DNA of 64,000 nt from Bifidobacteriaceae bacterium (lineage in GTDB: Bacteria > Actinomycetota > Actinomycetes > Actinomycetales > Bifidobacteriaceae): positions 310,001-374,000 of the forward strand of contig JALCQD010000003.1 in the NCBI GenBank assembly GCA_022651005.1. The letters are read 5' to 3'. This document shows positions 8,729 through 17,603 of this stretch, one piece after another; position 1 is the stretch's first letter; the number at the start of each line of letters is the position of its first letter. The translations under genes were made by a program, and so were the position numbers. The notes below the pieces were generated by a model that was given only the letters and a program-made list of their open reading frames with translations, ran no database searches and had not been told where the DNA came from.

Positions 8729-9508
8729 ATGACCGCATACCTCGATCACAAAGACCTGGCGAACGAGACGATTCCGCAGGAGCGCGTCACCCAGATCGCC
8801 GACGGCGTTCATCGCACGCTGGATAAGGTTGCGGCCGCCGCACAGTCGGTGGGACGCGACCCCGCTGGCGTGACCCTGCTCGCCGCCACCAAGACGCGCG
8901 ACGTTGGCGAAATTCTGGCAGCACTGAACGCCGGTATTCGCACAATCGGCGAAAATCGCCCGCAAGAGGTGCAAATCAAGGCGGAAGGCGTCACTAGGCT
9001 CGCGCAGGCAGCAGGAATTGACGACCTCGGATTCCACTTGATCGGCCAACTGCAGTCCAACAAGATCAACAAGGTGATCCCCTGGGTGGACACCATCGAA
9101 TCGGTGGATTCGCTCTCCGAAGCGACGAAGATCGCCACACGCGCTGTTGCGCACGACCGTCACCTTAACGTCTTTCTCGAGGTCAACGAATCGGGGGAGG
9201 AGTCGAAGTCTGGCTGCGACCCGGAGCGCGCCTACGACGAAGCGCTCGCGATCGCGGCGCTTGACGGTGTGACGCTGACCGGCCTCATGACGATTGGCGC
9301 TCACGTGGACGATGAGACCACCATCCGCGCCGGCTTCACGCATCTGCGCGAGCTGCGTGACAAGCTCGTTGCCTCCGGTGGCGAAGCGCTGGCACAGTGC
9401 CGCGATCTCTCAATGGGCATGACGAGTGACATGGCCTACGCAGTGGACGAGGGCTCTACCGTCGTTCGCGTAGGGACTGGAATCTTCGGCGAGCGGGCGT
9501 TCATCTGA
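8729..9508 (+). CDS. YggS/PLPBP family pyridoxal phosphate-binding protein
   Basis: A 259-residue single-domain PLP-binding barrel protein. The cofactor lysine is in LLAATKTRDVGEI (near residue 55). Family motifs IGENRPQEVQIKAE, FHLIGQLQSNKINKVIPWV, GEESKSGCDPE and LSMGMTSDMAYAVDEGSTVVRVGTGIFG follow in order. Such proteins keep pyridoxal phosphate homeostasis and have no known catalytic reaction. The length is ordinary apart from a short N-terminal extension and a spacer around residue 90. ATG at 8729 has AGAAGGAG upstream. In actinobacteria a homologue often sits near ftsZ/sepF, which is not the case here. Confidence 0.9.
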   Translation: MTAYLDHKDLANETIPQERVTQIADGVHRTLDKVAAAAQSVGRDPAGVTLLAATKTRDVGEILAALNAGIRTIGENRPQEVQIKAEGVTRLAQAAGIDDLGFHLIGQLQSNKINKVIPWVDTIESVDSLSEATKIATRAVAHDRHLNVFLEVNESGEESKSGCDPERAYDEALAIAALDGVTLTGLMTIGAHVDDETTIRAGFTHLRELRDKLVASGGEALAQCRDLSMGMTSDMAYAVDEGSTVVRVGTGIFGERAFI

Positions 9509-9558
9509 GAATCATCTGAGGGATTTCATGCGTGCGCGCTTCCGTGACGCCGCCGCGA

Positions 9559-9564
9559 TATGCT
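9559..9564 (+). promoter_or_regulatory. -10 element for the leaderless FAH-family gene
   Basis: TATGCT followed by exactly 7 nt and the ATG at 9572. There is no Shine-Dalgarno sequence. It supports 9572 rather than 9560 as the start. Confidence 0.5.
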
Positions 9565-9571
9565 TGGACGC

Positions 9572-10393
9572 ATGAGAATTGCACGTTTCATTGCGGGCGA
9601 CCAGACGCAGCCCCGCTACGCATTTGTTCAGACCGATAAGAATGACGGCAAGGACTATCTTGTTGCGCTCGACGGCTACCCGCTTTCCGGTGCCGAGGTC
9701 AAGCCAACCGGTGAGCGCATCGCCGTGGATTCTGACGGCGTGCGCCTGTTGGCCCCCATCATCCCCTCCAAGGTGTTCGGTCTCGCCAAGAATTATCAGA
9801 AGCACGCCGAGTACATGGCGGGTGGGGTCTGGGAATCCCCGGTTCCGCCCGAGCAGATGATGATTTTCTCTAAGCCCTCCACGGCCGTCATTGGCCCGGA
9901 CGATCCCATCGTGTACCCCAGCTGGAGCCACGATCTCAATTACGAGCCAGAGGTCGCCGTCATCATCGGCCGCATCGCACACAACGTGAGCAGCGAAGAC
10001 GCCATGAAGTACGTGCTCGGCTACACCTGCGTCAACGACGTCACTGCGCGCGACGCTCAGAAGGGCGATCCCATGTGGACGCGCGCCAAGGGCTTTGACT
10101 CCGCGTGCCCGTTGGGCCCTTGGATCCAGACCGAGCTGGATTACAAGGATGCCCACATCAGCTTCAGTCTCAACGGCGAGCCCGTGGAAGACGCAACCGG
10201 CACCACCGCGAACCTGATTCACTCGATCCCCGATCAGATCGCCTTCATCTCCAGCTTCTCGACGCTGCTGCCAGGTGACGTCATCATGACGGGCACGCCG
10301 TGGGCCACAGGCTCGCTCAAGCCCGGCGACGAGACCGTTGTCACCATCGAGGGCATCGGCTCGCTGCGCAACGTGGTGGTTGCGGAGCAGTAA
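9572..10393 (+). CDS. Fumarylacetoacetate hydrolase family protein
   Basis: A 273-residue protein. The FAH catalytic domain runs from about residue 65 to the end, with the metal ligands in YEPEVAVIIGR and the family stretches YTCVNDVTARDAQ, FDSACPLGPW and LLPGDVIMTGTPWATG. Members cleave or tautomerise acylpyruvates and related 2-oxo acids (fumarylpyruvate, oxaloacetate enol, 2-hydroxyhepta-2,4-diene-1,7-dioate). The substrate cannot be told from sequence, and no aromatic-degradation genes lie nearby. The N-terminal ~60 residues form the small accessory domain of this family. The start at 9572 fits a leaderless promoter. The gene converges on copZ, with a long hairpin between them. Confidence 0.85.
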   Translation: MRIARFIAGDQTQPRYAFVQTDKNDGKDYLVALDGYPLSGAEVKPTGERIAVDSDGVRLLAPIIPSKVFGLAKNYQKHAEYMAGGVWESPVPPEQMMIFSKPSTAVIGPDDPIVYPSWSHDLNYEPEVAVIIGRIAHNVSSEDAMKYVLGYTCVNDVTARDAQKGDPMWTRAKGFDSACPLGPWIQTELDYKDAHISFSLNGEPVEDATGTTANLIHSIPDQIAFISSFSTLLPGDVIMTGTPWATGSLKPGDETVVTIEGIGSLRNVVVAEQ

Positions 10394-10425
10394 AAGGCTC
10401 AGAATAGTACGGCTCTAAAAACATT

Positions 10426-10476
10426 GTGAGGGGTCTGCTGCGCGGAGTATTTATTTCCGCACAACAGACCCCTCAC
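10426..10476. terminator. Long hairpin between the convergent FAH gene and copZ
   Basis: A 21-bp stem (10426-10446 with 10456-10476) with only two wobble pairs and a 9-nt loop. On the minus strand it is followed by a short T-rich stretch. It probably ends transcription from both directions and serves copZ best. Confidence 0.7.
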
Positions 10477-10506
10477 GCATACAGAGGCACAGAAGAGGAG
10501 GCTCCC

Positions 10507-10707
10507 TTACTTCGCCGGCGTGGCGGAATAGTGGGTGTCCTTGAGCGAATCGAGCAGCGCCTGCTCGTCGTAGCTTCCCTCGACCTCGGCCGACTTCGTG
10601 CCCAGATTCACCGTGGCGCTCGTCACGCCGGGGACAGCGCTGAAAGCGTTGCGAACGTTGGTGGCGCAGCCGTCGCACTTCATGCCATCAATATCGTATT
10701 TCTTCAT
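10507..10707 (-). CDS. copZ: Heavy-metal-associated domain protein, copper chaperone
   Basis: A 66-residue single HMA domain of the ferredoxin-like fold. The metal site is GMKCDGCATNV near residue 9. It would carry cuprous copper to CopA in the cytoplasm. The start is ATG at 10707, with AAGGAG at a good distance upstream, rather than an upstream in-frame codon at 10737. It lies 52 bp downstream of copA on the same strand and ends the copYAZ operon at the hairpin at 10426-10476. Confidence 0.9.
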   Translation of the reverse strand: MKKYDIDGMKCDGCATNVRNAFSAVPGVTSATVNLGTKSAEVEGSYDEQALLDSLKDTHYSATPAK

Positions 10708-10759
10708 TTTTATCTCCTTGGTTATTAGAAAACACAACTGTTAGAAAAATGGCGAGCCC

Positions 10760-13153
10760 TCAGCGCACTGGCTTGAACCACCGCAGCCGCAGTGCGTTGA
10801 GCAGCACGGACACCGAGCTGAAGCTCATGGCCGCCGCGGCGATCATGGGATTGAGCAACGGCCCGCCGAACAGATGCAGCACGCCCATCGCAATCGGGAT
10901 GCCGAGCACGTTGTACGCGAACGCCCAGAACAGATTCTCCTTGATGTTGCGGATGGTGGCGCGGCTCAGCTCAATGGCAGTGGGGACGTCCATGAGATCT
11001 GAACGCATAAGCACAATGTCGGCGGATTCGATGGCGACGTCCGTGCCCGATCCGATGGCAATGCCCGTATCGGCCTGCGCGAGGGCAGGAGCGTCATTGA
11101 TGCCGTCGCCCACCATCGCCACGTTCGCCCCGGCCTTTTGCAGCTCGGTGACTTTTGCGGCCTTGTCTTCGGGCAGCACGTCGCTGATGACCTGATCGAT
11201 TCCCACCTGCCGCGCGATGGCAGCGCCCGTGCGCGCATTGTCTCCCGTAAGCATCACGGTGCGGATTCCGCGGTTCTGCAGCGCGCGGATGGCTGCGGCG
11301 GAACTGGGCTTAACCGGATCTGCCACCGCGATGATGCCGACGAGCCGCGCGGCATCATCGGCTCCGACAGCCACCAGTAGCGGCGTCTTGCCGCTTTCCG
11401 CCAGGCGTGATGCGGCCTCCCGCGCGCTCTCGGAAACCTCAATCCCTTGCGCTTCCATGAGACGCGGATTACCCAGCGTCACGCGTTGCGCGCGGCTGTT
11501 GTCTCCAGGGGTGACGCCGTTGCTCCCGTTGCCCGCGTTGCCTCCGGAGGCATCGCTGCCGCTGTCGCCATTGCCCTTGAGAATCACCGCAGTGATGCCG
11601 CCGCCGGGGATCGCAGTGAAGTCACGCACGTTCTCTACGCCGGGAACAGTGAGCCCCGCCTCCCGAGCGCCCGCAACGACAGCGCTCGCCAGTGGATGCT
11701 CTGAGCTGATTTCGGCTCCCGCGGCCGCGGCGAGCACGTCGTTACGAGACAGCGGTCCCAGCGGAATCACGTCGGTGACGGCGGGAGCGCCAGTCGTCAC
11801 GGTGCCGGTCTTGTCGAAAACCACGGTCTGAATCTTGTATGCGGCTTCGAGCGCCTCGCCCGACTTGATGAGAATGCCGTTCTCTGCGCCCTTGCCGGTT
11901 CCTACCATGATGGCGGTCGGCGTGGCAAGGCCCAGGGCGCACGGGCACGCGATCACGAGCACCGAGATAGTGATGGTGAGGGCGAAGACCCATGATTCCT
12001 GGCCAAGAAGCAGCCACGCGAGCCCCGCCACAACCGCCAGCCCGATGACAACGGGCACGAAAATGCCCGAAACCTTGTCCGCGATGCGGGCAATGGGAGC
12101 CTTATCCGCCTGCGCATTCTCCACGAACCGGATGATCTGGGACAACGTGGTGTCCTTGCCCACCTTTGTGGTCGTCATGCGGAACGAGCCGTTCGCGTTG
12201 ATGCTCGCTCCGATCACCGCGTCTCCCACCGACTTCTCAACGGGCATGGACTCCCCGGAAATCATGGATTCATCGACGCTTGTGGTGCCGGAGACGACGG
12301 CGCCGTCCACGGGAATCTTCTCGCCGGGGCGCACGATGACGGTGTCGCCCACGGCTACATCGTCAATGCCCACCGTCACTTCCGTGCCGTTGCGCAGAAC
12401 ATTCGCAGTTTTTGGCGCAAGTCCCATGAGCTTTGTGATGGCAGAGGAGGTGCGTCCCTTTGACAGCGTCTCGAAGTATTTGCCCAGCGTGATGAGCGTG
12501 ATGATGACCGCTGCGGATTCGTAATACAGATTGTGTGCGAAGGCCGAGTTGCCGAGATAGACCTCGATTGTTCCGTACAGGCTGTAGACGATGGCCGCGC
12601 CCGAGCCGAGCGCTACGAGCGAGTCCATGTTGGGATGGCCGCGCAACAGAGTGCCGAAGCCGATGGAGAAGAACGAGCGCCCGAGCACCACAACCGGGAC
12701 GATGAGAGCCAGCTGCACGGTGGCGAAGACTGCGGGATGCGCATCGGGGTTGAGGATGCCGGGAAGGGGCAGGCCGATCATGGAGCCCATGGCGATGTAG
12801 AGGACGACGAGCGAGAAGATGCCCGAGATCCAGAAGCGGCGCCACATGCCGTTGATCTCCTTGTGCTTGCGCGCCGCCTTTTCCTCTTCGTGGGCGGCCG
12901 TTTCCTCGGCTGTGGCAGCGGTGTCGATGCGCGTGGCGCCGTAGCCAGCGTCCGACACGGCCTTGAGAATGGCGTCGATGGTGGTATCGCGTGGATCGTA
13001 GCGGACCTGCATTTTTTCGGTGGCGAGATTCACGTTCGCTTTCTCGACGCCGCTGAGACCGCCGACTGCCGACTCGATGGTCTGGGCGCAGGACGCGCAC
13101 ACCATTCCGGTGATGTCGTAGTCCGATTCGGCGAGTTCTGCTGCTGTCGTCAC
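10760..13153 (-). CDS. copA: Copper-exporting P1B-type ATPase
   Basis: A 797-residue P1B-1 copper ATPase. One N-terminal HMA domain has [12 protein letters not shown] near residue 20. A cytoplasmic linker and four membrane helices follow, then TGES-type SGESMPVE, the transmembrane copper site [15 protein letters not shown] near 403, the phosphorylation site DKTGTVTTG near 444, and the hinge [12 protein letters not shown] near 682. A Gly/Asn/Ser-rich insertion lies in the nucleotide domain near residues 530-560. It pumps Cu(I) out of the cytoplasm. GTG at 13153 is preferred to ATG at 13171: AGAAGAGG lies 7 nt before the GTG, while the ATG has no ribosome site and abuts a cop box. Confidence 0.93.
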   Translation of the reverse strand: MTTAAELAESDYDITGMVCASCAQTIESAVGGLSGVEKANVNLATEKMQVRYDPRDTTIDAILKAVSDAGYGATRIDTAATAEETAAHEEEKAARKHKEINGMWRRFWISGIFSLVVLYIAMGSMIGLPLPGILNPDAHPAVFATVQLALIVPVVVLGRSFFSIGFGTLLRGHPNMDSLVALGSGAAIVYSLYGTIEVYLGNSAFAHNLYYESAAVIITLITLGKYFETLSKGRTSSAITKLMGLAPKTANVLRNGTEVTVGIDDVAVGDTVIVRPGEKIPVDGAVVSGTTSVDESMISGESMPVEKSVGDAVIGASINANGSFRMTTTKVGKDTTLSQIIRFVENAQADKAPIARIADKVSGIFVPVVIGLAVVAGLAWLLLGQESWVFALTITISVLVIACPCALGLATPTAIMVGTGKGAENGILIKSGEALEAAYKIQTVVFDKTGTVTTGAPAVTDVIPLGPLSRNDVLAAAAGAEISSEHPLASAVVAGAREAGLTVPGVENVRDFTAIPGGGITAVILKGNGDSGSDASGGNAGNGSNGVTPGDNSRAQRVTLGNPRLMEAQGIEVSESAREAASRLAESGKTPLLVAVGADDAARLVGIIAVADPVKPSSAAAIRALQNRGIRTVMLTGDNARTGAAIARQVGIDQVISDVLPEDKAAKVTELQKAGANVAMVGDGINDAPALAQADTGIAIGSGTDVAIESADIVLMRSDLMDVPTAIELSRATIRNIKENLFWAFAYNVLGIPIAMGVLHLFGGPLLNPMIAAAAMSFSSVSVLLNALRLRWFKPVR

Positions 13154-13172
13154 GTGTGGCCTCTTCTCCATT

Positions 13173-13182
13173 TACATATGTA
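13173..13182. promoter_or_regulatory. cop box (CopY operator) just upstream of copA
   Basis: TACATATGTA matches TACANNTGTA perfectly, inside the 14-bp palindrome TTTACATATGTAAA. It lies downstream of the copA promoter -10 element, so bound CopY would block the start of elongation. Confidence 0.85.
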
Positions 13183-13199
13183 AACCGTATCTAGAAAGT

Positions 13200-13228
13200 A
13201 CTGTACTCTTTACGTTTACATCTGTCAA
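13200..13228 (-). promoter_or_regulatory. copA promoter with overlapping cop box
   Basis: On the minus strand, TTGACA (13223-13228), a 17-nt spacer and TACAGT (13200-13205). A near-perfect cop box (TACATCTGTC on the plus strand, 13217-13226) overlaps the -35 and spacer, as expected for repression by CopY. Confidence 0.75.
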
Positions 13229-13333
13229 CGAAAAGAGTGTGGACGAGTAATGAGTGAGCTCAGGACCGCTTAGATCGTGGAGCTGCGGCGATCTTGCAGT
13301 CTCGTCGGCTCGGGTCTTTCGGGTGGCTGCGCG

Positions 13334-13861
13334 TCAGCAGCCGCAGTTCGCGCAATTTCCGCCGCTCATGCCGTCGGGGAGGCAGTCGCACGCAATGGTG
13401 TCGGGCGCTGTTGCGAGCTTTTGCGCAAGCAGCTCCTGGAGGAGGTAGATGTCCGACTTCTTCATCGTCTGGTGCTGCACCAAGTTGATGATGGCGGAGC
13501 CTTTCTTCATGGAGCAGAGGTGGTCGAAGAGCTCGTTGGCGGCGTCGTCCATTGCGGAGATTTCGGGAACGGCCGCAGTGTAGAACAGCTTGCGGCTGCG
13601 TGCGGTTGCCGTGAGGAAGCCCTTCTTGGTGAGCCGGGTGAGCAGAGTCTTGATGGTGGATTCGGACCAGTTGCGCTTCCTCTGTGCCAGCGCGATGATG
13701 TCGCGCGTCGGAATCTCGCCGCTGGTCCACACGATGCGCATGAGTTCCCACTCGGAGGGAGTGATGGCGTCCGATGTAGGTGCGCCGGACGCGTTCGGCG
13801 CACGATCGTGGGTATGAGGTTTCGTTGTCGCGGATTCTGCGATTGTGGGTTCTGCGGTCAT
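13334..13861 (-). CDS. copY: CopY/BlaI-family copper-responsive repressor
   Basis: A 175-residue protein. A polar N-terminal tail of about 30 residues precedes a BlaI/MecI-type winged helix (TPSEWELMRIVWTSGEIPTR ... SESTIKTLLTRLTKKGFL). The C-terminus is Cys-rich: CDC, nine residues, then CANCGC, which recalls the CxC-x4-CxC metal-sensing hook of CopY. In that family Cu(I) displaces Zn(II) and releases the repressor from cop boxes. Three cop boxes flank the gene (13173, 13217 and 13902), so it probably controls both itself and copA-copZ. The first Cys pair is spaced further from the second than in Enterococcus CopY. Confidence 0.87.
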   Translation of the reverse strand: MTAEPTIAESATTKPHTHDRAPNASGAPTSDAITPSEWELMRIVWTSGEIPTRDIIALAQRKRNWSESTIKTLLTRLTKKGFLTATARSRKLFYTAAVPEISAMDDAANELFDHLCSMKKGSAIINLVQHQTMKKSDIYLLQELLAQKLATAPDTIACDCLPDGMSGGNCANCGC

Positions 13862-13901
13862 GTTCGGTCCTCGCGTGGTGGGTGTGGCGAATTTATCTGT
13901 T

Positions 13902-13911
13902 TACAAGTGTA
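13902..13911. promoter_or_regulatory. cop box upstream of copY
   Basis: TACAAGTGTA matches TACANNTGTA exactly, 41 nt before the copY start codon. It suggests autoregulation. Confidence 0.8.
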
Positions 13912-13947
13912 GACCCTTTGCTTCGGCCGTGAGCTTCCCCTCAATGT

Positions 13948-13962
13948 GCAACACGTGGCAAC
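13948..13962 (+). promoter_or_regulatory. Putative galacturonate-regulon operator, site 1 (before kdgK)
   Basis: GCAACACGTGGCAAC fits the consensus GCAAC-N3-TGGCAAC shared with sites at 20413 and 23731. It lies in the divergent copY/kdgK spacer, 142 nt before kdgK. Confidence 0.55.
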
Positions 13963-14103
13963 ATCCTGCCCGCCCGCTTGGCTCTCTCATACACTGAATC
14001 GCAACGAGCTGAGGCCGCCCGAACAAACAGATGCGACGGCCGCCAATCCTACAAAGCAGTAGGCATCCCAAGTACTCGTGAAGATGCGTGAAAGAGGTGC
14101 GGA

Positions 14104-15162
14104 ATGATTCAGATGACTTCCTCTACAACAGGGTCGGACGGCCAGGGCGGCGTCGCAGGTCCCGACGATTTCGACGTCTCCGGACTTCGCCGCGGCAAGG
14201 TTCTGCTCGTGGGCGAGAGCATGGGACTCTTCGCCGCCGGCAAGGAAGGCCCCTGCAGCCAGGTGGGTGCATTCAGCGCCTCCGTCGCCGGTGCCGAGCT
14301 CAACGTGGCCATCGGATTGAAGCGGCTGGGGCACACCCCAATGTACGTGACGCGTGTGGGGGACGATCCGCTCGGCGAACGCGTGCGGCTCTTCATGGAG
14401 GAGAACCACCTGGAGACGCGGCTTGTCTCGGTGGATCCCTCACGGCACACGGGGTTCATGCTCAAGTCCAAGGTGACTACGGGCGATCCGCAAACCTACT
14501 ACTTCCGCAAGGGATCCGCAGCCTCTGCGATCAACGCGCAAAATATCTTCGACATCGACCTTGCCGAGGTCTCCGTGCTGCACCTCACGGGGATCCTCCC
14601 GCCGTTGTCGTCGGCCACGATGGAGGCCACCGATTCCCTGGTGGCACGGGCGGAGTTCAACAAGATCTTTATCTCCTTTGATCCCAACCTCCGCCCGGCA
14701 CTGTGGCCAAGCGAACGCCGTATGCACGCCGTCCTGAAGAAACTCTCCGGGCAGGCCGATCTCGTGATGCCAGGCATTGCGGAGGGTGAAGCCCTCTTCG
14801 GCTACACGAATCCCGAAGACATCGGCAAGGCCTTCATCGGCAATGGTGCCCGCTACGTGGTGGTGAAGGACGGCCCGCGCGGCGCCTGGGCCACAAACGG
14901 CTCACGCGGACTATACGTCCCCGGCTTCGTGGTTAACTCCATCGTCGACACGGTGGGTGCCGGAGACGGATTCGCCGCAGGGCTCCTCTCGGCTCTCCTC
15001 GACGGTCAGCACATGTCCGCGGCGCTCACCCAAGCCTGCGCCGTTGGGGCGATGCAAACGCAGTCGCCTTCCGACAACCAAGGATTGCCCACGCCCGAGG
15101 AACTCACCGACTTCGAAAATACGCACGCCCGGGCACGCAGACGGGAACCGGCCTTCGCGTGA
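14104..15162 (+). CDS. kdgK: 2-keto-3-deoxygluconate kinase, PfkB family
   Basis: A 352-residue ribokinase-fold sugar kinase. Visible motifs are GAELNVAIGLKRLGHTPMYV in the N-terminal part, FDPNLRP, and the C-terminal anion hole and catalytic Asp in SIVDTVGAGDGFAAGLLSAL. The family alone allows several sugars. Its place directly before a KDPG aldolase and the uxaB-uxaA-uxaC genes makes 2-keto-3-deoxygluconate the likely substrate, giving KDPG. The start is ATG at 14104 after AAGAGGTG, with ATG at 14113 possible. It opens the galacturonate cluster and carries a putative operator 142 nt upstream. Confidence 0.87.
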   Translation: MIQMTSSTTGSDGQGGVAGPDDFDVSGLRRGKVLLVGESMGLFAAGKEGPCSQVGAFSASVAGAELNVAIGLKRLGHTPMYVTRVGDDPLGERVRLFMEENHLETRLVSVDPSRHTGFMLKSKVTTGDPQTYYFRKGSAASAINAQNIFDIDLAEVSVLHLTGILPPLSSATMEATDSLVARAEFNKIFISFDPNLRPALWPSERRMHAVLKKLSGQADLVMPGIAEGEALFGYTNPEDIGKAFIGNGARYVVVKDGPRGAWATNGSRGLYVPGFVVNSIVDTVGAGDGFAAGLLSALLDGQHMSAALTQACAVGAMQTQSPSDNQGLPTPEELTDFENTHARARRREPAFA

Positions 15163-15263
15163 GCATGAGCATGAGCGCGGTGCACAGCGCTCAGTGCGCC
15201 AGTGACTGATCAAGTACATCGAAAACTACAGCAATAGCAATAATCCCATTGAGGAGAACCGCA

Positions 15264-15986
15264 ATGACAGCAACTCTGATAAACCCCGCAGAAACAGACG
15301 CACTCTTCGCTCCCGACGACAACGAATACTCGGAACGCCAGCAGCAAATCGAGTTCATCCGCTCCATCGGCATCGTCCCGCTCGTCACTCTGAATTCACC
15401 CGACGAAGCCGTCCCGCTTGCCCGAGCACTCGCAAAAGGCGGAATCCCAATCGCAGAAGTGACCTTCCGCTCGGCGGCCGCCCTCGAAGGCATGCGCCGA
15501 ATCCACGCCGAAGTCCCCGAAGTCATGCTCATCGCAGGAACGGTACACAGCGTCGATCAGGCCCGTCGTGCGGTAGCGGCCGGCTGCACCGGCGTGGTGA
15601 CCCCCTCCTTCGATGAACAAGTGGTCGATTGGTGCATCGGCAGCGATCTTCTGGTCATGCCGGGAACGGCGGCACCCAGCGATATCGAAAAGGCCTGGGA
15701 CCGCGGCCTGCGGCTTGCCAAGTTCTTCCCGGCAGAGGCCTACGGCGGAGTCAAAACGCTCAAGGCTCTTTCCGGTCCCTTCTCAGACATGAGCTTCCTG
15801 CCCACCGGCGGCGTGAACCTGAACAACGCGCGCGACTACATCAGCCTCCCCAACGTGTTCGCCATCGGCGGCAGCTTCCCGGTTCCCTCCAAAGCTCAGC
15901 ACGAAGGCGACTGGGACACCATCATCAAAACGTGCGTCACGGCACGTGAACTTGTCGCGCCCATTTTGGCAGAAAAAGCGGAGTGA
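15264..15986 (+). CDS. eda: KDPG/KHG aldolase
   Basis: A 240-residue class I aldolase barrel. Motifs are IVPLVTLNSPDEAVPLARAL, the catalytic Glu in IAEVTFRS, IAGTVHSVDQA, VTPSFDEQVVDWC, MPGTAAPSDIEKAW, the Schiff-base lysine in LAKFFPAEAYGG, and the phosphate site LPTGGVN. It splits 2-keto-3-deoxy-6-phosphogluconate into pyruvate and glyceraldehyde-3-phosphate, the last step of galacturonate breakdown. The start is ATG at 15264, preceded by GAGGAG. It lies 101 bp after kdgK and 106 bp before uxaB, probably in one transcript. Confidence 0.92.
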   Translation: MTATLINPAETDALFAPDDNEYSERQQQIEFIRSIGIVPLVTLNSPDEAVPLARALAKGGIPIAEVTFRSAAALEGMRRIHAEVPEVMLIAGTVHSVDQARRAVAAGCTGVVTPSFDEQVVDWCIGSDLLVMPGTAAPSDIEKAWDRGLRLAKFFPAEAYGGVKTLKALSGPFSDMSFLPTGGVNLNNARDYISLPNVFAIGGSFPVPSKAQHEGDWDTIIKTCVTARELVAPILAEKAE

Positions 15987-16047
15987 CGGCGGAGCACCAG
16001 CGGCCACAAACCACGCAAGCCCGGGCATGGGCAAACGGGCAGCAACA

Positions 16048-16079
16048 GGAAGTAATGGGAAGTAACAGGAAGTATTGGA
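16048..16079 (+). repeat. 10-nt-period GGAAGTA repeats before uxaB
   Basis: GGAAGTA occurs at 16048, 16058 and 16068 with exact 10-nt spacing, followed by a partial fourth unit that runs into the uxaB ribosome site. Each unit carries a Shine-Dalgarno-like GGA. Confidence 0.7.
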
Positions 16080-16092
16080 AAGAAGCAATCGA

Positions 16093-17601
16093 ATGGAAAA
16101 ACTGAACGCCGCCATCGCGCTCGAAAAGCAGCTGACCACACAAAAGGCGCTCAGCCGCCCCATCAAGGTGATCCAATTCGGCGAGGGAAACTTCCTGCGA
16201 GCGTTCGTCGACTGGACGATCCAGCAGCTCAATAATCACGACCTTTTTGACGGCAACGTCGCTATTGTGCAGCCGCTGCCACAGGGCCGCGTCAAGGATC
16301 TTGAGGCACAGGATCGCCTCTATACGGTGGTCCTGGAAGGCCTCCTGGGCGGCAAGGAGATCCGCAGCCGAGAGCTCATTGATTCAGTGGGCAAAACCGT
16401 CGCGGTGTATGACGATTGGGAGGGATTCCTCGCGCTTGCTGACAACCCGGAGGCACGCGTCATCGTGTCCAACACCACGGAGGCGGGCATCGCGCTCGAT
16501 GACTCCGACACCGTGACGAGCACTCCGCCGAAGAGTTACCCGGCGAAGCTCGCTCACCTTTTGAAGCGCCGGTACGACAAGCATCTTCCGGGGTTCCTCA
16601 TCATTCCGTGCGAGCTCATCGCCAATAACGGAGTTGCGCTCAAGCACGCGCTGGTGCAGACGGCGAAACGCTTCGGCTGGGGCGACGATTTTGTGGCATG
16701 GCTTGACGAGGAGAACACCTTTGTGTCGACGCTCGTCGACCGCATTGTTCCGGGATATCCTCGCGATGATGCGGAAGCATTGTGGAACGAGGTGGGATAC
16801 GAAGACGACAATCTCGTGAAGGCGGAGCCGTTCTACCTGTGGGTTGTGGCAGGCGATGAGGCGGCGCAACGCACGGTGCAGGAGGTGCTTCCGGCGCAGA
16901 AGTTGGGCATCAATCTTGTGACGACGGACGCCGTTCAGCCCTATAGGGAGCGGAAGGTCTATCTGCTCAACGGGCCGCACACCACCTTGGCGCAGGTTGC
17001 CAGGCTGTCGGGTTTCCGCACAGTGGGATCCGCGATGAAGGATCCGGTGATGCGCGCGTTCATCAAAAACGAGATGCAGGAGGAGATCATTCCAGTGCTC
17101 TCGCTTCCGAAGGAGGAGCTCGAGACGTTTGCGCACCAGGTGGTTGAGCGCTTCGACAATCCTTTCATCGAGCATTCCCTCGACTCCATTGGACTGAACT
17201 CGGCGTCGAAGTTCGCCGTACGCCTGTTGCCGCTACTCAAGGCGAACGCCGAGCAGCGCGGCGTTCTTCCTCCCCGAATCGTTCTTGCGCTGGCGTCCCT
17301 GTTGTATATCTACGGCGGTTTTTCGTCACGGGCGGCGTCCTCCGGAGAGGCTTCCCTTCCGGAAGTGGCGGTGCAGGACTCCGCAGAGGTTGCCGCTCAG
17401 TTTGCTAAGGCTGCTGGCAACGAGTCGTTTGTGCATGACGCTTTGGCGTTCGATTCTGTGTGGGGCAGCGATCTCAATGAGATTGCAGGGCTCCAAGAGG
17501 CCGTGGAGGCGGATTTCCAGGAGATGCGTTCCCACGGAATTCAGGCACTCGTCGAGCGTCTTGCGGGACCTGAGGGAAAGTCTCAGAGAGAGGAAGAGTA
17601 A
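16093..17601 (+). CDS. uxaB: Tagaturonate reductase (altronate oxidoreductase)
   Basis: A 502-residue polyol/uronate dehydrogenase of the mannitol dehydrogenase superfamily. The N-terminal NAD domain shows VIQFGEGNFLRAFVDWTIQQ. Further features are the conserved VSNTTEAGIA, IPCELIANNG and the C-terminal-domain stretch KVYLLNGPHTTLAQVARLSG with the active-site Lys and Asn-His. The NFLRAF start of the family and adjacency to uxaA point to tagaturonate to altronate rather than fructuronate to mannonate, but the two cannot be fully separated by eye. Start: ATG at 16093 with GGAAAGAAG upstream. It precedes uxaA by 2 bp, so translation is likely coupled. Confidence 0.87.
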   Translation: MEKLNAAIALEKQLTTQKALSRPIKVIQFGEGNFLRAFVDWTIQQLNNHDLFDGNVAIVQPLPQGRVKDLEAQDRLYTVVLEGLLGGKEIRSRELIDSVGKTVAVYDDWEGFLALADNPEARVIVSNTTEAGIALDDSDTVTSTPPKSYPAKLAHLLKRRYDKHLPGFLIIPCELIANNGVALKHALVQTAKRFGWGDDFVAWLDEENTFVSTLVDRIVPGYPRDDAEALWNEVGYEDDNLVKAEPFYLWVVAGDEAAQRTVQEVLPAQKLGINLVTTDAVQPYRERKVYLLNGPHTTLAQVARLSGFRTVGSAMKDPVMRAFIKNEMQEEIIPVLSLPKEELETFAHQVVERFDNPFIEHSLDSIGLNSASKFAVRLLPLLKANAEQRGVLPPRIVLALASLLYIYGGFSSRAASSGEASLPEVAVQDSAEVAAQFAKAAGNESFVHDALAFDSVWGSDLNEIAGLQEAVEADFQEMRSHGIQALVERLAGPEGKSQREEE

Positions 17602-17603
17602 CG

